From NCBI GenBank assembly GCA_944350365.1, contig CALVOU010000010.1, forward strand, positions 1-37,004: a stretch of 37,004 nt of DNA, read 5' to 3'. The translations under genes and the position numbers were made by a program. Of the stretch, positions 20,765-30,044 are shown piece by piece. Source of the DNA: an uncultured Bacilli bacterium. GTDB lineage: Bacteria; Bacillota_I; Bacilli_A; RF39; UBA660. The notes beneath the pieces were generated by a model. It was not told the DNA's origin. It did not search any database and saw nothing but the letters and a program-made list of their open reading frames with translations. How positions within the stretch are numbered: position 1 is the stretch's first letter; each line of letters starts with the position of its first letter.

Positions 20765-22948
20765 TTACTCCTCAGTATATACTTTTATAATCTCTTCTTC
20801 AATATTTTCCCAACTTCGACTTTTAGCTGTTTCTTGACCATTTTTTATTAATTTTTCTCTTAATTTTTTATCTTTTGTTATATTTTCTATTTTTTGAATA
20901 GCTTCTTCGATGTTTCCTCTTTGATAGAAGAGACAATTTACGCCATCTTGTAAATATTCTACATTTCCATCGTTGGGAACTACAACACATAAACCACCTG
21001 TTGCCATCATTTCTAATGGTGGATAGGAAAAACTCTCTAGAATGCTAGATTTAATTAAAATATCTGCGTCTTGGTAAACTTTAGCTACTTCATCGTATGG
21101 AACGCGGTGCATAAATTTATCTACATAGTACCATTTTTTTGGTGTTCCCTGATAAGATAAAAAATGAATCTCATATTTCTCTTTATCTAATTTTTCTACT
21201 ATTTTAAAACTCTCGTCTACATTTTTATAATAGTCATCGCTGTTCCCTTCAACTAGAATTTTAATTTTTTTGCTAAATTTCCTTTCTTTGTATAGGAACT
21301 GATTTAAATTTAAACCATTTCTAACATAGGATACTTTTCTTCCAAAATCCTCTTCTAACCATTTTTGACACCACTTAGATATAGTGATATATTTCACATC
21401 ATCATAACTATAAGTAGAATTAGCTACAATTCTCGAAAAATCCCCATATTTCATGAAATCAGTTTCAAAGTTTTGAACAAGATAAGCTTTAGTTAATACT
21501 TTGGGATAATTTTTTACATATTCCAAAGTGGCCCAAAGGGAAGCTACCATCATATCAATTTTAGCATCTACTCTACTAATGATATTAGAAACCACTTCAG
21601 TTTCCCCATCTTGATTGATAATATTATCATCCACTTTATCTGAATTAATAATGAATACATTTATTCCCGTTTTTCTTAAAATACTACAGTGTTTTAAAAT
21701 TACATTCACACCACCACTAATATTGGTAGTTGGCAAAACAAAGGCGATTGTTTTAGGAAGTTTACTAGTAATAAACTGGACTAATGGATAGCCAGTATAT
21801 GTAGTAATATTATTTTTTATTACTCGTGAGTAAGCTTCTTCTCCGATTTTTTTCCTTAATTCTTTATTTAAGATTAACTTATCTAAGATAGAAAACCAAT
21901 CTTTTTCATTTTTACAAAGAAAGCCATCCTTCCCATCTACGATCATCTCTTGGAAGGCTCCTATATCAGAAGCAACAGTAGGTACTTTACACAAGGCTGC
22001 TTCTACCCATTTATTTTCTGATTTTGCTCTATTAAATAAACTATCCTCTAAGGATGCCAAATTTATATCTAGAGAGGCAACAATATCCGGCAACTTTTTC
22101 CATGATACAAAGGGCTCTTTGAGAATTCTTTCCGAGAATGGTTTTAGTTCTTCAGGAAGATCTAAAATTCCTACTACTTTTAAATATACATGAGCATATT
22201 TTTTCATTATTTCAGTAATTGTCGGCAAAACAAGTTCAAAATCCGCATTATGAGTAATGCTACCACTCAGATAACCAATCACTACTTTTGAATCATCCTT
22301 TACCCTATTTTTAGTTGCCCTTATCGATAATTCTGCCATTTTTTCTGATGCTACATTTCGATTAATAAAAACTTCTTTTACATATTTTTTTAATTCATTA
22401 GCTAGTGTTGGAGTAGTAGTAATCGCATAATCACATAACTTCAAAGTTTCTCCCATCCTAGTTATACCGTTATAATATAAGTCTAATTCCTCTTTAGACA
22501 TATTATTTAGATGCTTTATTGTTTTCGTATATTCTTTATCGAATACTAAATCATCAATATCATAAAAAATTACTTTATTTTGCATTTTAGCTTTCGTAAT
22601 AAAATCTCTAATAGTATCTGTAATTGGGCATCTAAAAAACACAAACGTTTTATAATATTTTTCCATTTCTAAATCGAGCTTTTCATAAAAAACTAGATCT
22701 GCAGTATAACCATTTGCCAATAATTGCTCAATCTGATGATCTACTCTATATCTTGTTGGATGAGGTAATGTACACCCATTTATAAATAGTACATCTTTAT
22801 AACTTTTTTTGTGATTTACCGAATTTTTCTGGCCTTTGATGTAGCGAAGAGACTTTTTAGCAAATTCTTTGACACCTTCTTCGCTTATGGTCTCTTTAGA
22901 TTTTTCTATTAAGTATTTGATATCTGGCATTTTATCTCTCACTTTCAT
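20765..22948 (-). CDS. Tandem double GT-B glycosyltransferase
   Basis: 727 residues carrying two GT4-like catalytic units. The first (about 50-390) has FINGCTLPHPTRYRVDHQIE, VIFYDIDDLVF, VVIGYLSGS and NKWVEAALCKVPTVASDIGA. The second (about 400-720) has IAFVLPTTNISGGVNVILKH, ITISKWCQKWL, KILVEGNSDD and an EX7E-like site in ILESFSYPPLEMMATGG. Two active units suggest that it adds two sugars or a repeating disaccharide; the architecture recalls large polymer-forming enzymes of rhamnan/O-antigen loci. The start at 22948 overlaps the upstream gene by 17 nt; ATG 22930, 1 nt after that stop codon, is equally possible. The locus around it includes an ABC exporter. Confidence 0.88.
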   Translation of the reverse strand: MKVRDKMPDIKYLIEKSKETISEEGVKEFAKKSLRYIKGQKNSVNHKKSYKDVLFINGCTLPHPTRYRVDHQIEQLLANGYTADLVFYEKLDLEMEKYYKTFVFFRCPITDTIRDFITKAKMQNKVIFYDIDDLVFDKEYTKTIKHLNNMSKEELDLYYNGITRMGETLKLCDYAITTTPTLANELKKYVKEVFINRNVASEKMAELSIRATKNRVKDDSKVVIGYLSGSITHNADFELVLPTITEIMKKYAHVYLKVVGILDLPEELKPFSERILKEPFVSWKKLPDIVASLDINLASLEDSLFNRAKSENKWVEAALCKVPTVASDIGAFQEMIVDGKDGFLCKNEKDWFSILDKLILNKELRKKIGEEAYSRVIKNNITTYTGYPLVQFITSKLPKTIAFVLPTTNISGGVNVILKHCSILRKTGINVFIINSDKVDDNIINQDGETEVVSNIISRVDAKIDMMVASLWATLEYVKNYPKVLTKAYLVQNFETDFMKYGDFSRIVANSTYSYDDVKYITISKWCQKWLEEDFGRKVSYVRNGLNLNQFLYKERKFSKKIKILVEGNSDDYYKNVDESFKIVEKLDKEKYEIHFLSYQGTPKKWYYVDKFMHRVPYDEVAKVYQDADILIKSSILESFSYPPLEMMATGGLCVVVPNDGNVEYLQDGVNCLFYQRGNIEEAIQKIENITKDKKLREKLIKNGQETAKSRSWENIEEEIIKVYTEE

Positions 22949-23777
22949 ATTTCCCGTATTTTTTTCTTTTATAATCTCTTATTCCTAAAAATATACTTCT
23001 TAGTTTTCTATATTTATCTTTTTCATAAAAGACAATTTTAAAAATTAAACCTTTTATTTTCACTAAAACATCACAAAATTCTGGAGCAATATTGCGGTAT
23101 TCTTTTCTGATGTAACGATAATTTCTTGTCATATAATAAATTCTTAGATAATTATGATTATCACACATAAACTCCTTATTGAAAAACTTTCTATAAAATA
23201 TATCTCCTAAATCGTGGGTCAATTCTATTTCATTTAATCTCATTATTTTATAGCCTTCTTTTTTTAGATGTAAGCAATACTCAATGTCTACTCCATCAAT
23301 AAATAAGAAATCTTTGAAGCCTTTTAATTTTTTATAGATTTTTAGATTAATGATATTTCCAGAAGTCATGACATCAAGGGGATAATCTATTTTTTCTTGT
23401 GGTTTTTCTAATTTTAGTTTTGTTTTATGCCAAGGACTAATAATACCTATCTTAGATAGATCCATTCTTTTCACAAGATCCTTCATTTTTTTTAGATCAT
23501 CTTTTTTAAATTTACTGTCTTGATCCATTGTTAGTAAATATAAATACCCTTCACCTAGTGCTTTATTAGCTGTGATATTCAAAGCTGTAGCAATTCCTAG
23601 ATTCTCATGTTGAGAAATGTATTCAATTTTTTTTGAAGTGGGCACTTTATTTTTATTATCTTTTTTTTCGCTATTATCAAAGATGTATAATTTATCTAAT
23701 TCATCAATATAGGATTCAATATTTTTAACATCTTTATCACTAGGATTATACCAAACGACTACGCCTGCCAACTTCAT
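22932..23777 (-). CDS. GT2 rhamnosyltransferase-like protein (RfbF/RfbN group)
   Basis: About 281 residues: KLAGVVVWYNPSDKDVKNIE at the start, YIFDNSEKKDN, ISQHENLGIATALN (about 52-65), and the metal motif MDQDS, characteristic of RfbF/RfbN-type rhamnosyltransferases. The acceptor part has FLFIDGVDIEYCLHLKKEGY. ATG 23777 is chosen because GAGG lies 8 nt upstream; a start 6 codons earlier overlaps the permease gene. Rhamnose as donor is a family-based guess, and no dTDP-rhamnose genes are in the window. It lies between the ABC permease and the double GT-B gene. Confidence 0.85.
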   Translation of the reverse strand: MKLAGVVVWYNPSDKDVKNIESYIDELDKLYIFDNSEKKDNKNKVPTSKKIEYISQHENLGIATALNITANKALGEGYLYLLTMDQDSKFKKDDLKKMKDLVKRMDLSKIGIISPWHKTKLKLEKPQEKIDYPLDVMTSGNIINLKIYKKLKGFKDFLFIDGVDIEYCLHLKKEGYKIMRLNEIELTHDLGDIFYRKFFNKEFMCDNHNYLRIYYMTRNYRYIRKEYRNIAPEFCDVLVKIKGLIFKIVFYEKDKYRKLRSIFLGIRDYKRKKYGKYESER

Positions 23778-23778
23778 A

Positions 23779-24561
23779 TTATAATTCCTCGGCAAAACCT
23801 TTTTCTAATTTTCTAAATATCCGCAATCCTATATAGAATAAGATAATCGATGCAACTAGTACAAGTAACAACATCTGTATATCTGGCATAACCTGATAAT
23901 AGAAAATATCCCTATAGGCATTTATGATAACCGCCATCGGGTTTATCTTAATTAACCACTCTACTGCGCTACCAGCAAACATATCTGCCGAATATAAAAT
24001 GGGTGTTGCATAAAATAGCATATTTACAAAAAAATTAATGATATACTCTGAATCTCTGACATATACATCTATTGCACTAGTGATAAAGATAACTGCTTGT
24101 TGAATAATAAATTGTGTTAATACTACTAATGGAAAAAAGATAATTAGCCAACTAAAACCAATCCCACTAAAAATTAAAAATAAACACATGACTAAGCAAG
24201 AAATTAGAAAATTAATTACTCCACTTAAGTTCACAGAAATTGGGAATATTTCACGTGGGAAATAAACTTTTTTTAATATCCCCCCATTTCCCAAAATCGT
24301 TGTAGTACCTTGACTAATTACCGTGGTAAAATAATTCCAAGGTAAAATTCCAATTACTAGGTAAGTTACATAATGTGGCTCGGTATTCTTTAAAATTAAT
24401 GGAAACACAATTGCATAAACTAAGGTCATCAAGAGGGGATTGACAAATGACCAGAGTACTCCTAAAAAGGAGCCTTTATATTTTCCCCTTATTTCTTTTT
24501 GAACATTACTTTTTAATAACTGTCGATATGAATATAAATTATTTATCATTTCTTTCATCAT
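23779..24561 (-). CDS. ABC-2 polysaccharide exporter permease (Wzm/TagG/RgpC type)
   Basis: About 260 residues with six hydrophobic helices and the ABC-2 pattern: KEIRGKYKGSFLGVLWSFVNPL (about 20-41) is the conserved cytoplasmic entry of Wzm/TagG/RfbA proteins. It forms a homodimer channel that moves a finished lipid-linked polymer across the membrane. ATG at 24561 (or 24558) follows the ATPase stop codon by 1 nt; a GTG start within the ATPase gene is less likely. It is directly downstream of its ATPase partner. Confidence 0.93.
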   Translation of the reverse strand: MMKEMINNLYSYRQLLKSNVQKEIRGKYKGSFLGVLWSFVNPLLMTLVYAIVFPLILKNTEPHYVTYLVIGILPWNYFTTVISQGTTTILGNGGILKKVYFPREIFPISVNLSGVINFLISCLVMCLFLIFSGIGFSWLIIFFPLVVLTQFIIQQAVIFITSAIDVYVRDSEYIINFFVNMLFYATPILYSADMFAGSAVEWLIKINPMAVIINAYRDIFYYQVMPDIQMLLLVLVASIILFYIGLRIFRKLEKGFAEEL

Positions 24562-24562
24562 A

Positions 24563-25321
24563 TTATCCACACACCTTCAAGTATTCTTCCACTACTTTAT
24601 CCGTTTTTCCATCCATTCTAATTTCACCATCATAAATCCAAACGGCACGGTCGCATAACTCTCTTATTGAATCAAGAGCGTGACTAACAATTACGATTGT
24701 CTTTCCACTTTTTTTTAGTTCTTGTAATTTGGCAAAACATTTTTCTTGGAAATGTTGATCTCCAACGGCTAGGATTTCATCAATTAGTAAAATTTCAGCA
24801 TCTACATTTATTGCAACAGAAAAAGCAAGACGCATATACATACCTGACGAATAAGTCCTGACCGGATTATCAATGAAGCTACCAAGCTCAGAAAATTCAA
24901 TGATATCTCCTACTCTTTTATCAATTTCGGCAGCAGTCAATCCAAAGATAGAAGCATTAAAATAAATGTTCTCTCTTCCTGTAAAATCAGGATGAAATCC
25001 TGCTCCTAACTCTAATAGTGATGTCAACTTACCATTTATTTCAATGCTGCCACTTGTGGGGTAAATAATTTTTGTCATTAACTTTAACAATGTACTTTTC
25101 CCACTGCCATTTACTCCTATTAAAGCAACGGTTTCTCCTTTTTTGATATTTAAACTAACCCCATTTAATACTTGATGTTTTCCTACTTTTGTTTTATTCC
25201 AAAAAACTAATCTTTCTTTTAATGTAAAAGGCTTATCATAAATCAATTTAAACTCTTTTGAAACATTCTTTATCTTTATAGCAAAATCCTTTGAAGAATT
25301 TTTACTAGATACTTTAGGCAT
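24563..25321 (-). CDS. ABC exporter ATPase (Wzt/TagH/RgpD type), no C-terminal sugar-binding domain
   Basis: 252 residues. Walker A GVNGSGKST (69-77), ABC signature YSSGM (157-161), Walker B EILLIDE (176-182) and the switch histidine in SHALDS (about 214) are all intact. ELGAGFHPDFTGRENIY is typical of polysaccharide and teichoic acid exporters. The protein ends just after the nucleotide-binding domain, so the C-terminal carbohydrate-binding domain that E. coli O9a Wzt uses to recognise a capped chain is absent. It heads a new sub-unit after the decayed TnpB region, and the permease follows. Confidence 0.94.
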   Translation of the reverse strand: MPKVSSKNSSKDFAIKIKNVSKEFKLIYDKPFTLKERLVFWNKTKVGKHQVLNGVSLNIKKGETVALIGVNGSGKSTLLKLMTKIIYPTSGSIEINGKLTSLLELGAGFHPDFTGRENIYFNASIFGLTAAEIDKRVGDIIEFSELGSFIDNPVRTYSSGMYMRLAFSVAINVDAEILLIDEILAVGDQHFQEKCFAKLQELKKSGKTIVIVSHALDSIRELCDRAVWIYDGEIRMDGKTDKVVEEYLKVCG

Positions 25322-25445
25322 TATCTCACTTCTTTCTACTGTATGTCGTTTTTCGTATAATATAAGTATAACAAAAAAAGTTAAATAGGCATATATTTTT
25401 TGATGATTTTAACTTACTATAAAGCAAAATGGAAAATAAAAGTTT
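25322..25445 (-). promoter_or_regulatory. Leader region of the ABC exporter gene, weak promoter only
   Basis: A -10-like TATTAT at about 25358-25363 on the minus strand has a T-rich -35 region (TTTAAC, 17 bp upstream). It is the only candidate I see between the oxidoreductase terminator and the ATPase start. If it is weak, the exporter may depend on read-through. Confidence 0.3.
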
Positions 25446-25449
25446 CGTA

Positions 25450-25533
25450 TTTTAGGCGTTAGCTCCTAAGTTTTTGCCTCATAAATAAGGCCGTCTTTAT
25501 TCTAAGACTTAACCTGTGATAAGTCGCTACTCT
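25450..25533 (-). ncRNA. Possible relic omega-RNA (right end of TnpB element)
   Basis: Three consecutive hairpins on the minus strand, at 25493-25508 (GTCTT/AAGAC), 25476-25491 (GCCTTAT/ATGAGGC) and 25452-25469 (TTAGG/CCTAA), follow AGTAGCGACTTATCACAGG. This compact fold at the 3' side of a TnpB relic fits an omega-RNA scaffold. Without the intact copy's right end, which is outside the window, it cannot be confirmed. Confidence 0.4.
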
Positions 25534-25714
25534 AGTTTTTTTTCTTTCGTTTTGTATCTATTTCTTTTTTTATTCTCTTTTCTGCAACTTTACTTTTTTG
25601 AACTATGATGATTTTGTCGCTTGATAAAGAAAAATCTGATAACTATCAGTTATCTCCATCATATCTATTTTCCTCTTTTGTTAATAATTCATAAACCTTC
25701 ATCAAATATTTGCA

Positions 25715-25793
25715 TGTAAATCAAATAAATTATAACATTTTCTATTTCTTATTTTAATCCTCCATACTAAGTAAATTCTTAATATATAAAAAT
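25715..25793. repeat. Dispersed repeat copy B (TnpB element left end)
   Basis: Partner of copy A at 495-575, same orientation, about 80% identical by eye. It ends in ATATATAAAAA at the T-tract of the adjacent terminator. Confidence 0.65.
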
Positions 25794-25819
25794 GGCAGAT
25801 AAATAAAACTTTATCTGCC
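25787..25819 (-). terminator. Terminator after the FAD oxidoreductase gene
   Basis: Perfect 10-bp stem GGCAGATAAA/TTTATCTGCC (25794-25803 with 25810-25819) with a 6-nt loop, followed on the minus strand by ATTTTTAT. It ends the upstream half of the polysaccharide locus. Confidence 0.85.
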
Positions 25820-25827
25820 CTATAAGA

Positions 25828-27372
25828 CTACTTTTTCTCTTCATGATACTCTTTATCAGTATTCACATTCCAAATATTATCTTTTTTCTTTTCTCCACTT
25901 AAGATATTCTTTACTGTTTCAAATGAAGTTACCATTGAATGATCCATGTTGTTATACCTGTGTTGACCATTTCTACCAACACAATATAAATTACCAAATT
26001 TATTTAAATATTTTACTAACTGATCAATTTCACTATAGGTATCAAAATAAGCAGGATATGCTTTCTTTACTTTTTCGCGGTGAGAGTCTAATACGTCTTT
26101 TTCTTTGATAATTCCCATAGAAACTAATTCTTTTGTCGCAAAGTTGATGCATTCTTTGTCACTCATATTCCAGAAATCATCGTTTTCATTACAGAAGTAT
26201 TCCAAGCCAATCCATACCGTATCTTCAGGTTTTTTTACCATGTATGGACTCCAGTTATTAAAAATTTGAATTCTGCCTAATTTTACATCTGGTTCTTGGA
26301 CATAAATCCAACAATCAGGGACAATATTTCCCAAGGTTTTAATCTTAGTCTCATTTTTCAAATTTAATTTTTTCACTAATAACCCTACTGTTACGAAATC
26401 ACGATAAGGAAGTCCATGGGCAATTTTTTGAATTTTCTTTGGTACTTCACCATTTAAATCTTCTACCAAATCTTTTAATGGCATCGAGGAAATAAAGATA
26501 TCTCCTTTGATTGTTTTTTCTTCGCCATTTACCTCACAGATTACAGAAGTAATCTTATTATCTTTAAAATTGATTTTCACTACTTTATGATTTTTCTCTA
26601 AAGTACCACCCATTTTTTCAAATTCTTCGGCGACGGTTTCCCATAACTGTCCAGGACCATATTTTGGATAAATAAATTCTTCGATTAAAGAAGTTTCTTT
26701 TTTCCCTTTGTTTAAATGTAACATATCCTTTAATACCGCACTAATCGATAAGCCTTTTACTCGTTGACTACCCCAATCTGCTGATATTTCACTAGGATGT
26801 CTACCCCATAATTTTTCGGTGTACCCTTCAAAAAACATACTGTATAATTTTTTGCCAAACCGATTGATATAAAAATTTTCTAAAGAGTCTTCTTTTTTCT
26901 TAATTACCATACTTTTTAAGTAACTACATCCACTGACAAAAGTTCTCTTTAAACCCATATTTTGAAAAGTTTCTTTTTTCATACTGATTGGATAATCAAA
27001 GAATTTTTTTAAATAATAGATCCTAGAAACACGATGTCTAATCAACATAACTCTATCTTCTTTTTCGGGATCCGGTCCACCTTCTTTTAAAGGCTTTTCT
27101 CTGTTTAATTTTTTATCATCATAAGATGGTTTTCCTTGTAATGGCATAATTTCTTCCCAAAAAGTCATGACATCTTGGTCTTTAGAAAAGAAACGATGCC
27201 CCCCAATATCCATTCTGTTTCCTTTATATCTTACGGTTCTAGAAATCCCACCAATTTCTTTAGTCTCTTCTAGAATAGTCACTTCATACTTTTTACTCTT
27301 TTTTAACAATTCATATCCGGCAGTAAGTCCAGCTGGACCAGCTCCTATAATAATTACTTTTTGTTTTTTCAT
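25828..27372 (-). CDS. FAD-dependent oxidoreductase (amine oxidase / UDP-galactopyranose mutase-like fold)
   Basis: 514 residues. The N-terminal FAD-binding motif [20 protein letters not shown] is followed by the ribose-binding [13 protein letters not shown]. Further typical blocks are [10 protein letters not shown] (about 55-64), [20 protein letters not shown] and the C-terminal FAD segment [19 protein letters not shown]. The fold is that of protoporphyrinogen oxidase/UDP-galactopyranose mutase relatives often found in surface-polysaccharide loci. Canonical UGMs are about 370-400 residues, so this longer protein is probably a different subgroup, and I do not assign a substrate. It is 8 nt downstream of the GtrA-fusion gene and shares its transcript. 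Confidence 0.82.
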   Translation of the reverse strand: MKKQKVIIIGAGPAGLTAGYELLKKSKKYEVTILEETKEIGGISRTVRYKGNRMDIGGHRFFSKDQDVMTFWEEIMPLQGKPSYDDKKLNREKPLKEGGPDPEKEDRVMLIRHRVSRIYYLKKFFDYPISMKKETFQNMGLKRTFVSGCSYLKSMVIKKKEDSLENFYINRFGKKLYSMFFEGYTEKLWGRHPSEISADWGSQRVKGLSISAVLKDMLHLNKGKKETSLIEEFIYPKYGPGQLWETVAEEFEKMGGTLEKNHKVVKINFKDNKITSVICEVNGEEKTIKGDIFISSMPLKDLVEDLNGEVPKKIQKIAHGLPYRDFVTVGLLVKKLNLKNETKIKTLGNIVPDCWIYVQEPDVKLGRIQIFNNWSPYMVKKPEDTVWIGLEYFCNENDDFWNMSDKECINFATKELVSMGIIKEKDVLDSHREKVKKAYPAYFDTYSEIDQLVKYLNKFGNLYCVGRNGQHRYNNMDHSMVTSFETVKNILSGEKKKDNIWNVNTDKEYHEEKK

Positions 27373-27380
27373 ACTTTCAC

Positions 27381-29900
27381 CTACTTTATTATTTTATAAA
27401 ATACTTTTCTAGCTACAAAATTCCAAATAAATACTATCATCGTAGATATAATCTTACTGATTAAATAATAGATAGATAATCCAGATGTAAATCCCCATAT
27501 TAATCCTGTATCTATTCCTAAACCAATTATACCAATTATTGCGTAAATGATAAATTCTTTCATTCGATTCATTGTTACTTTTTCTTGGAAAACAAATTTT
27601 TTACTTAGAATATAATTAACTAGTAATCCTAGAGTAAAAGATAAGACATTGGAAAATAAATAATATAAATGGAGTATATCTGTAAATACGTATAACATTC
27701 CGATATTCACTATCGCAGCTATTCCACCTACCCATATATATCTAAAAAATTGAATTAACGTATTATTTGTTTTGGTTCTAAATAGTTTTTTAGTATCCAT
27801 TTTCATTAGGGCTTTAAAAAATTGTCTGACATTTTTGTTTTTTGCATTGGCTAAATTCTTCATGACTTTATTCAAAAAAAGATCTATTATATCCTGTATC
27901 AATAAAAAGATTGCTGACATTATAAACAGATTCAATAAGCCATTACAACTAGCTATATATCCTTGGACATCTACCATGAAGGCATTCACATATCCTAATC
28001 CAATTAGAATAACCGTCGTTGCTCCAAGTATCGCAGATAGAAATAACCATCTATCAAACTTGTTGGCCTTTTTCTTTATTGAATTAACAATCATGTAAAT
28101 TGTTAGTCCAAAGTAATACATTAAACTTAATAGCAATGATATTACTCCTGTGGAACTGTATAGATTTTTAATATTGTTTGCGACTGTTACGTACCGTATA
28201 GCTTTAGCTTCCATCGGGTCATTCTCTATTTTTAAACCACTTTGTTGGTGATCAACAATTGAATTATAATTATCATCTAAATAAAATTCATTTAAATCCA
28301 TTAAATTATAAGAATTAATTACTTCACCATTTTCGTTTCTAGCGACTATATATATGTTTTCATTATTTTCTGGTTCTAATTCTAAATAGTCAACATAACG
28401 ACATTTCTTTGCTTTTTCGTATTCTTCATTCTCTGTTTCTTTATAGTAATCATAAATATCTGGACTATCACTAAAGAGAATTTCCTTTAATAATTGTCCG
28501 TTTTCGTCTTCAAATCCTATTGTTATTTCTTCGTCATTATCCTTGGAAAAAATACAACCGTTTGCTACTACTTTTTTTGTATCACTTCTAACAATATATC
28601 CACCACTTATAGTTTCGTATCTTCGATTTACACTTTCACTTAGGCTTGATTTATTAACTGCAATTATACTATTTTCATATTTAGCTGCACGTATATATAA
28701 TTCTCCTATAGAACTAATCAATCGTTTTAGGCTATCTTCTTTTTGTGGAAAAGGTATTAAAGAACGGGATGGTAAGATTGTTCTCGTTTCTAAATCACCA
28801 TTATCAATAGCTATTTTTATTTCGTCATATACCTTACCCCAAAATGTTTCAGCTGTTTTCGCATCTTTATAATACCCTAAGGCACTAGCTGCTCCTGTTA
28901 ATGTCCAGGTAATTAGATCTTCATTTATTTCTCCATTATCTTCTTCAGCCATGACTAACCCGGTTTTATTTATATAGTCATTTTCAATAATGTCTTTCAG
29001 TTCAGCTAAAGTAGGACTAACTTCATATAATCTTAGTAATGTTTCACGAGTGATTGTCACATGTTCGATCTCTTTTTCAGGTTTTACTTTCATCATTAAC
29101 ATTACTGCTTTAGTATAATTGGAATCATTTAATTGATTAGTTGTATAAATTCCATAATTTCTATAATTAACTGCTGAAATTACTTGAATACTTAGAAACA
29201 ATAGAATAAAAGGTAATGTTATTATGGCTATTTTTTGAATTAACTTTTTTCTATTTGTTTGTTTCTTTTTCTTTGTTATTATGGTTATTAATAACACTAT
29301 CCAAGTAACTATCACAACAGGTAAAGACCATATAGAATCTTCACGAGTGTGCCACATAAATATCCAACTAAAGGAAGCTAAAATTATCCATAATAAGCTT
29401 CTTTTCGTATTTACTTTTATATTATAATATACCATCATCAAGCTAGAAACCAGCAGAATTGATTGGGGAAGTATCAGCATATTCCGATACACTAACTGGA
29501 CATTATTGTCAAAAGTAGCAGGACAAAAGAGAATTGCGATAAATAATATGAATTGTAGGAATTTATTTTTTATCATTTTTCTCAGTGGAATCAAAGCAAC
29601 TAATGATGCAAATGAATAAAAAATACTGTACAAGGATAAGTATGATATACCTATCTTATAGGCTAGAGTTAAAAACAGTGGAAAGCCAATTCCCTTGACA
29701 AGAGTTAAATAATTATAGGGACCTAAGTACATTCCTTTTATCAAATTTTCTGCTTGATACAGCATTAAATATTCATCGGCGCCGATTTCATCTCTTGCAT
29801 AGACTGGTAGATTAATCGTTAAAATGTGTTTAATGATAATCGCTATCACTATAGCTATAACAAAAGCGTGTTTTTTTATAAAAACAAGTGTCTTATTCAT
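27381..29900 (-). CDS. Polytopic GT-C-like protein fused to a C-terminal GtrA domain
   Basis: 839 residues. The N-terminal half has many membrane helices. After the first helix, [16 protein letters not shown] (about 33-48) gives acidic residues where GT-C enzymes keep their catalytic acid, and WHTREDSIW follows later. A long soluble extracytoplasmic region (about 255-590) is followed by more helices. Residues 715-839 are a complete four-helix GtrA domain ([35 protein letters not shown]). GtrA proteins flip polyprenyl-phosphate sugars made by GtrB. The fusion suggests that flipping and transfer happen in one polypeptide. A GAGGAG-like site (TTTAGGAG) precedes ATG 29900. Confidence 0.82.
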   Translation of the reverse strand: MNKTLVFIKKHAFVIAIVIAIIIKHILTINLPVYARDEIGADEYLMLYQAENLIKGMYLGPYNYLTLVKGIGFPLFLTLAYKIGISYLSLYSIFYSFASLVALIPLRKMIKNKFLQFILFIAILFCPATFDNNVQLVYRNMLILPQSILLVSSLMMVYYNIKVNTKRSLLWIILASFSWIFMWHTREDSIWSLPVVIVTWIVLLITIITKKKKQTNRKKLIQKIAIITLPFILLFLSIQVISAVNYRNYGIYTTNQLNDSNYTKAVMLMMKVKPEKEIEHVTITRETLLRLYEVSPTLAELKDIIENDYINKTGLVMAEEDNGEINEDLITWTLTGAASALGYYKDAKTAETFWGKVYDEIKIAIDNGDLETRTILPSRSLIPFPQKEDSLKRLISSIGELYIRAAKYENSIIAVNKSSLSESVNRRYETISGGYIVRSDTKKVVANGCIFSKDNDEEITIGFEDENGQLLKEILFSDSPDIYDYYKETENEEYEKAKKCRYVDYLELEPENNENIYIVARNENGEVINSYNLMDLNEFYLDDNYNSIVDHQQSGLKIENDPMEAKAIRYVTVANNIKNLYSSTGVISLLLSLMYYFGLTIYMIVNSIKKKANKFDRWLFLSAILGATTVILIGLGYVNAFMVDVQGYIASCNGLLNLFIMSAIFLLIQDIIDLFLNKVMKNLANAKNKNVRQFFKALMKMDTKKLFRTKTNNTLIQFFRYIWVGGIAAIVNIGMLYVFTDILHLYYLFSNVLSFTLGLLVNYILSKKFVFQEKVTMNRMKEFIIYAIIGIIGLGIDTGLIWGFTSGLSIYYLISKIISTMIVFIWNFVARKVFYKIIK

Positions 29901-30044
29901 ATTTTACTCCTAAATTTTTCTAGCAGTTTCATGCTTAGAACTGTTTTTTATTTCATAAATTTGTATTATTTTGGTTATTGTATCTTCTATTTCCTAAATA
30001 CTACAGGTAGTCTATTCTTGAAATCTAGTTCTTTTTTAATAACA

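Larger units (their letters stand above)
25430..25793 (-). pseudogene. Decayed TnpB element (internal deletion)
   Basis: On the minus strand, the left-end repeat (25715-25793) is followed by a stretch at about 25575-25665 that aligns with the start of the TnpB gene at 1-437. SYQ, a shared TTATC run and a VQKSK-like segment are recognisable, for example AGTTATCAG and CTTTATC at the equivalent places. Stops, small indels and a large deletion have removed the rest. A folded 3' segment (25450-25533) that looks like the element's omega-RNA end follows. The element lies directly behind the terminator of the oxidoreductase gene. Confidence 0.6.

Noticed and set aside
25828-27372. Calling the FAD enzyme UDP-galactopyranose mutase (glf)
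   Set aside because: The fold motifs are shared, but the protein is over 100 residues longer than usual Glf and I cannot see the diagnostic substrate-site residues.
27772-28872. Plus-strand open frames inside the GtrA-fusion gene
   Set aside because: They are antisense to a strong coding frame, lack ribosome binding sites and have low-complexity hydrophobic composition typical of shadow frames.
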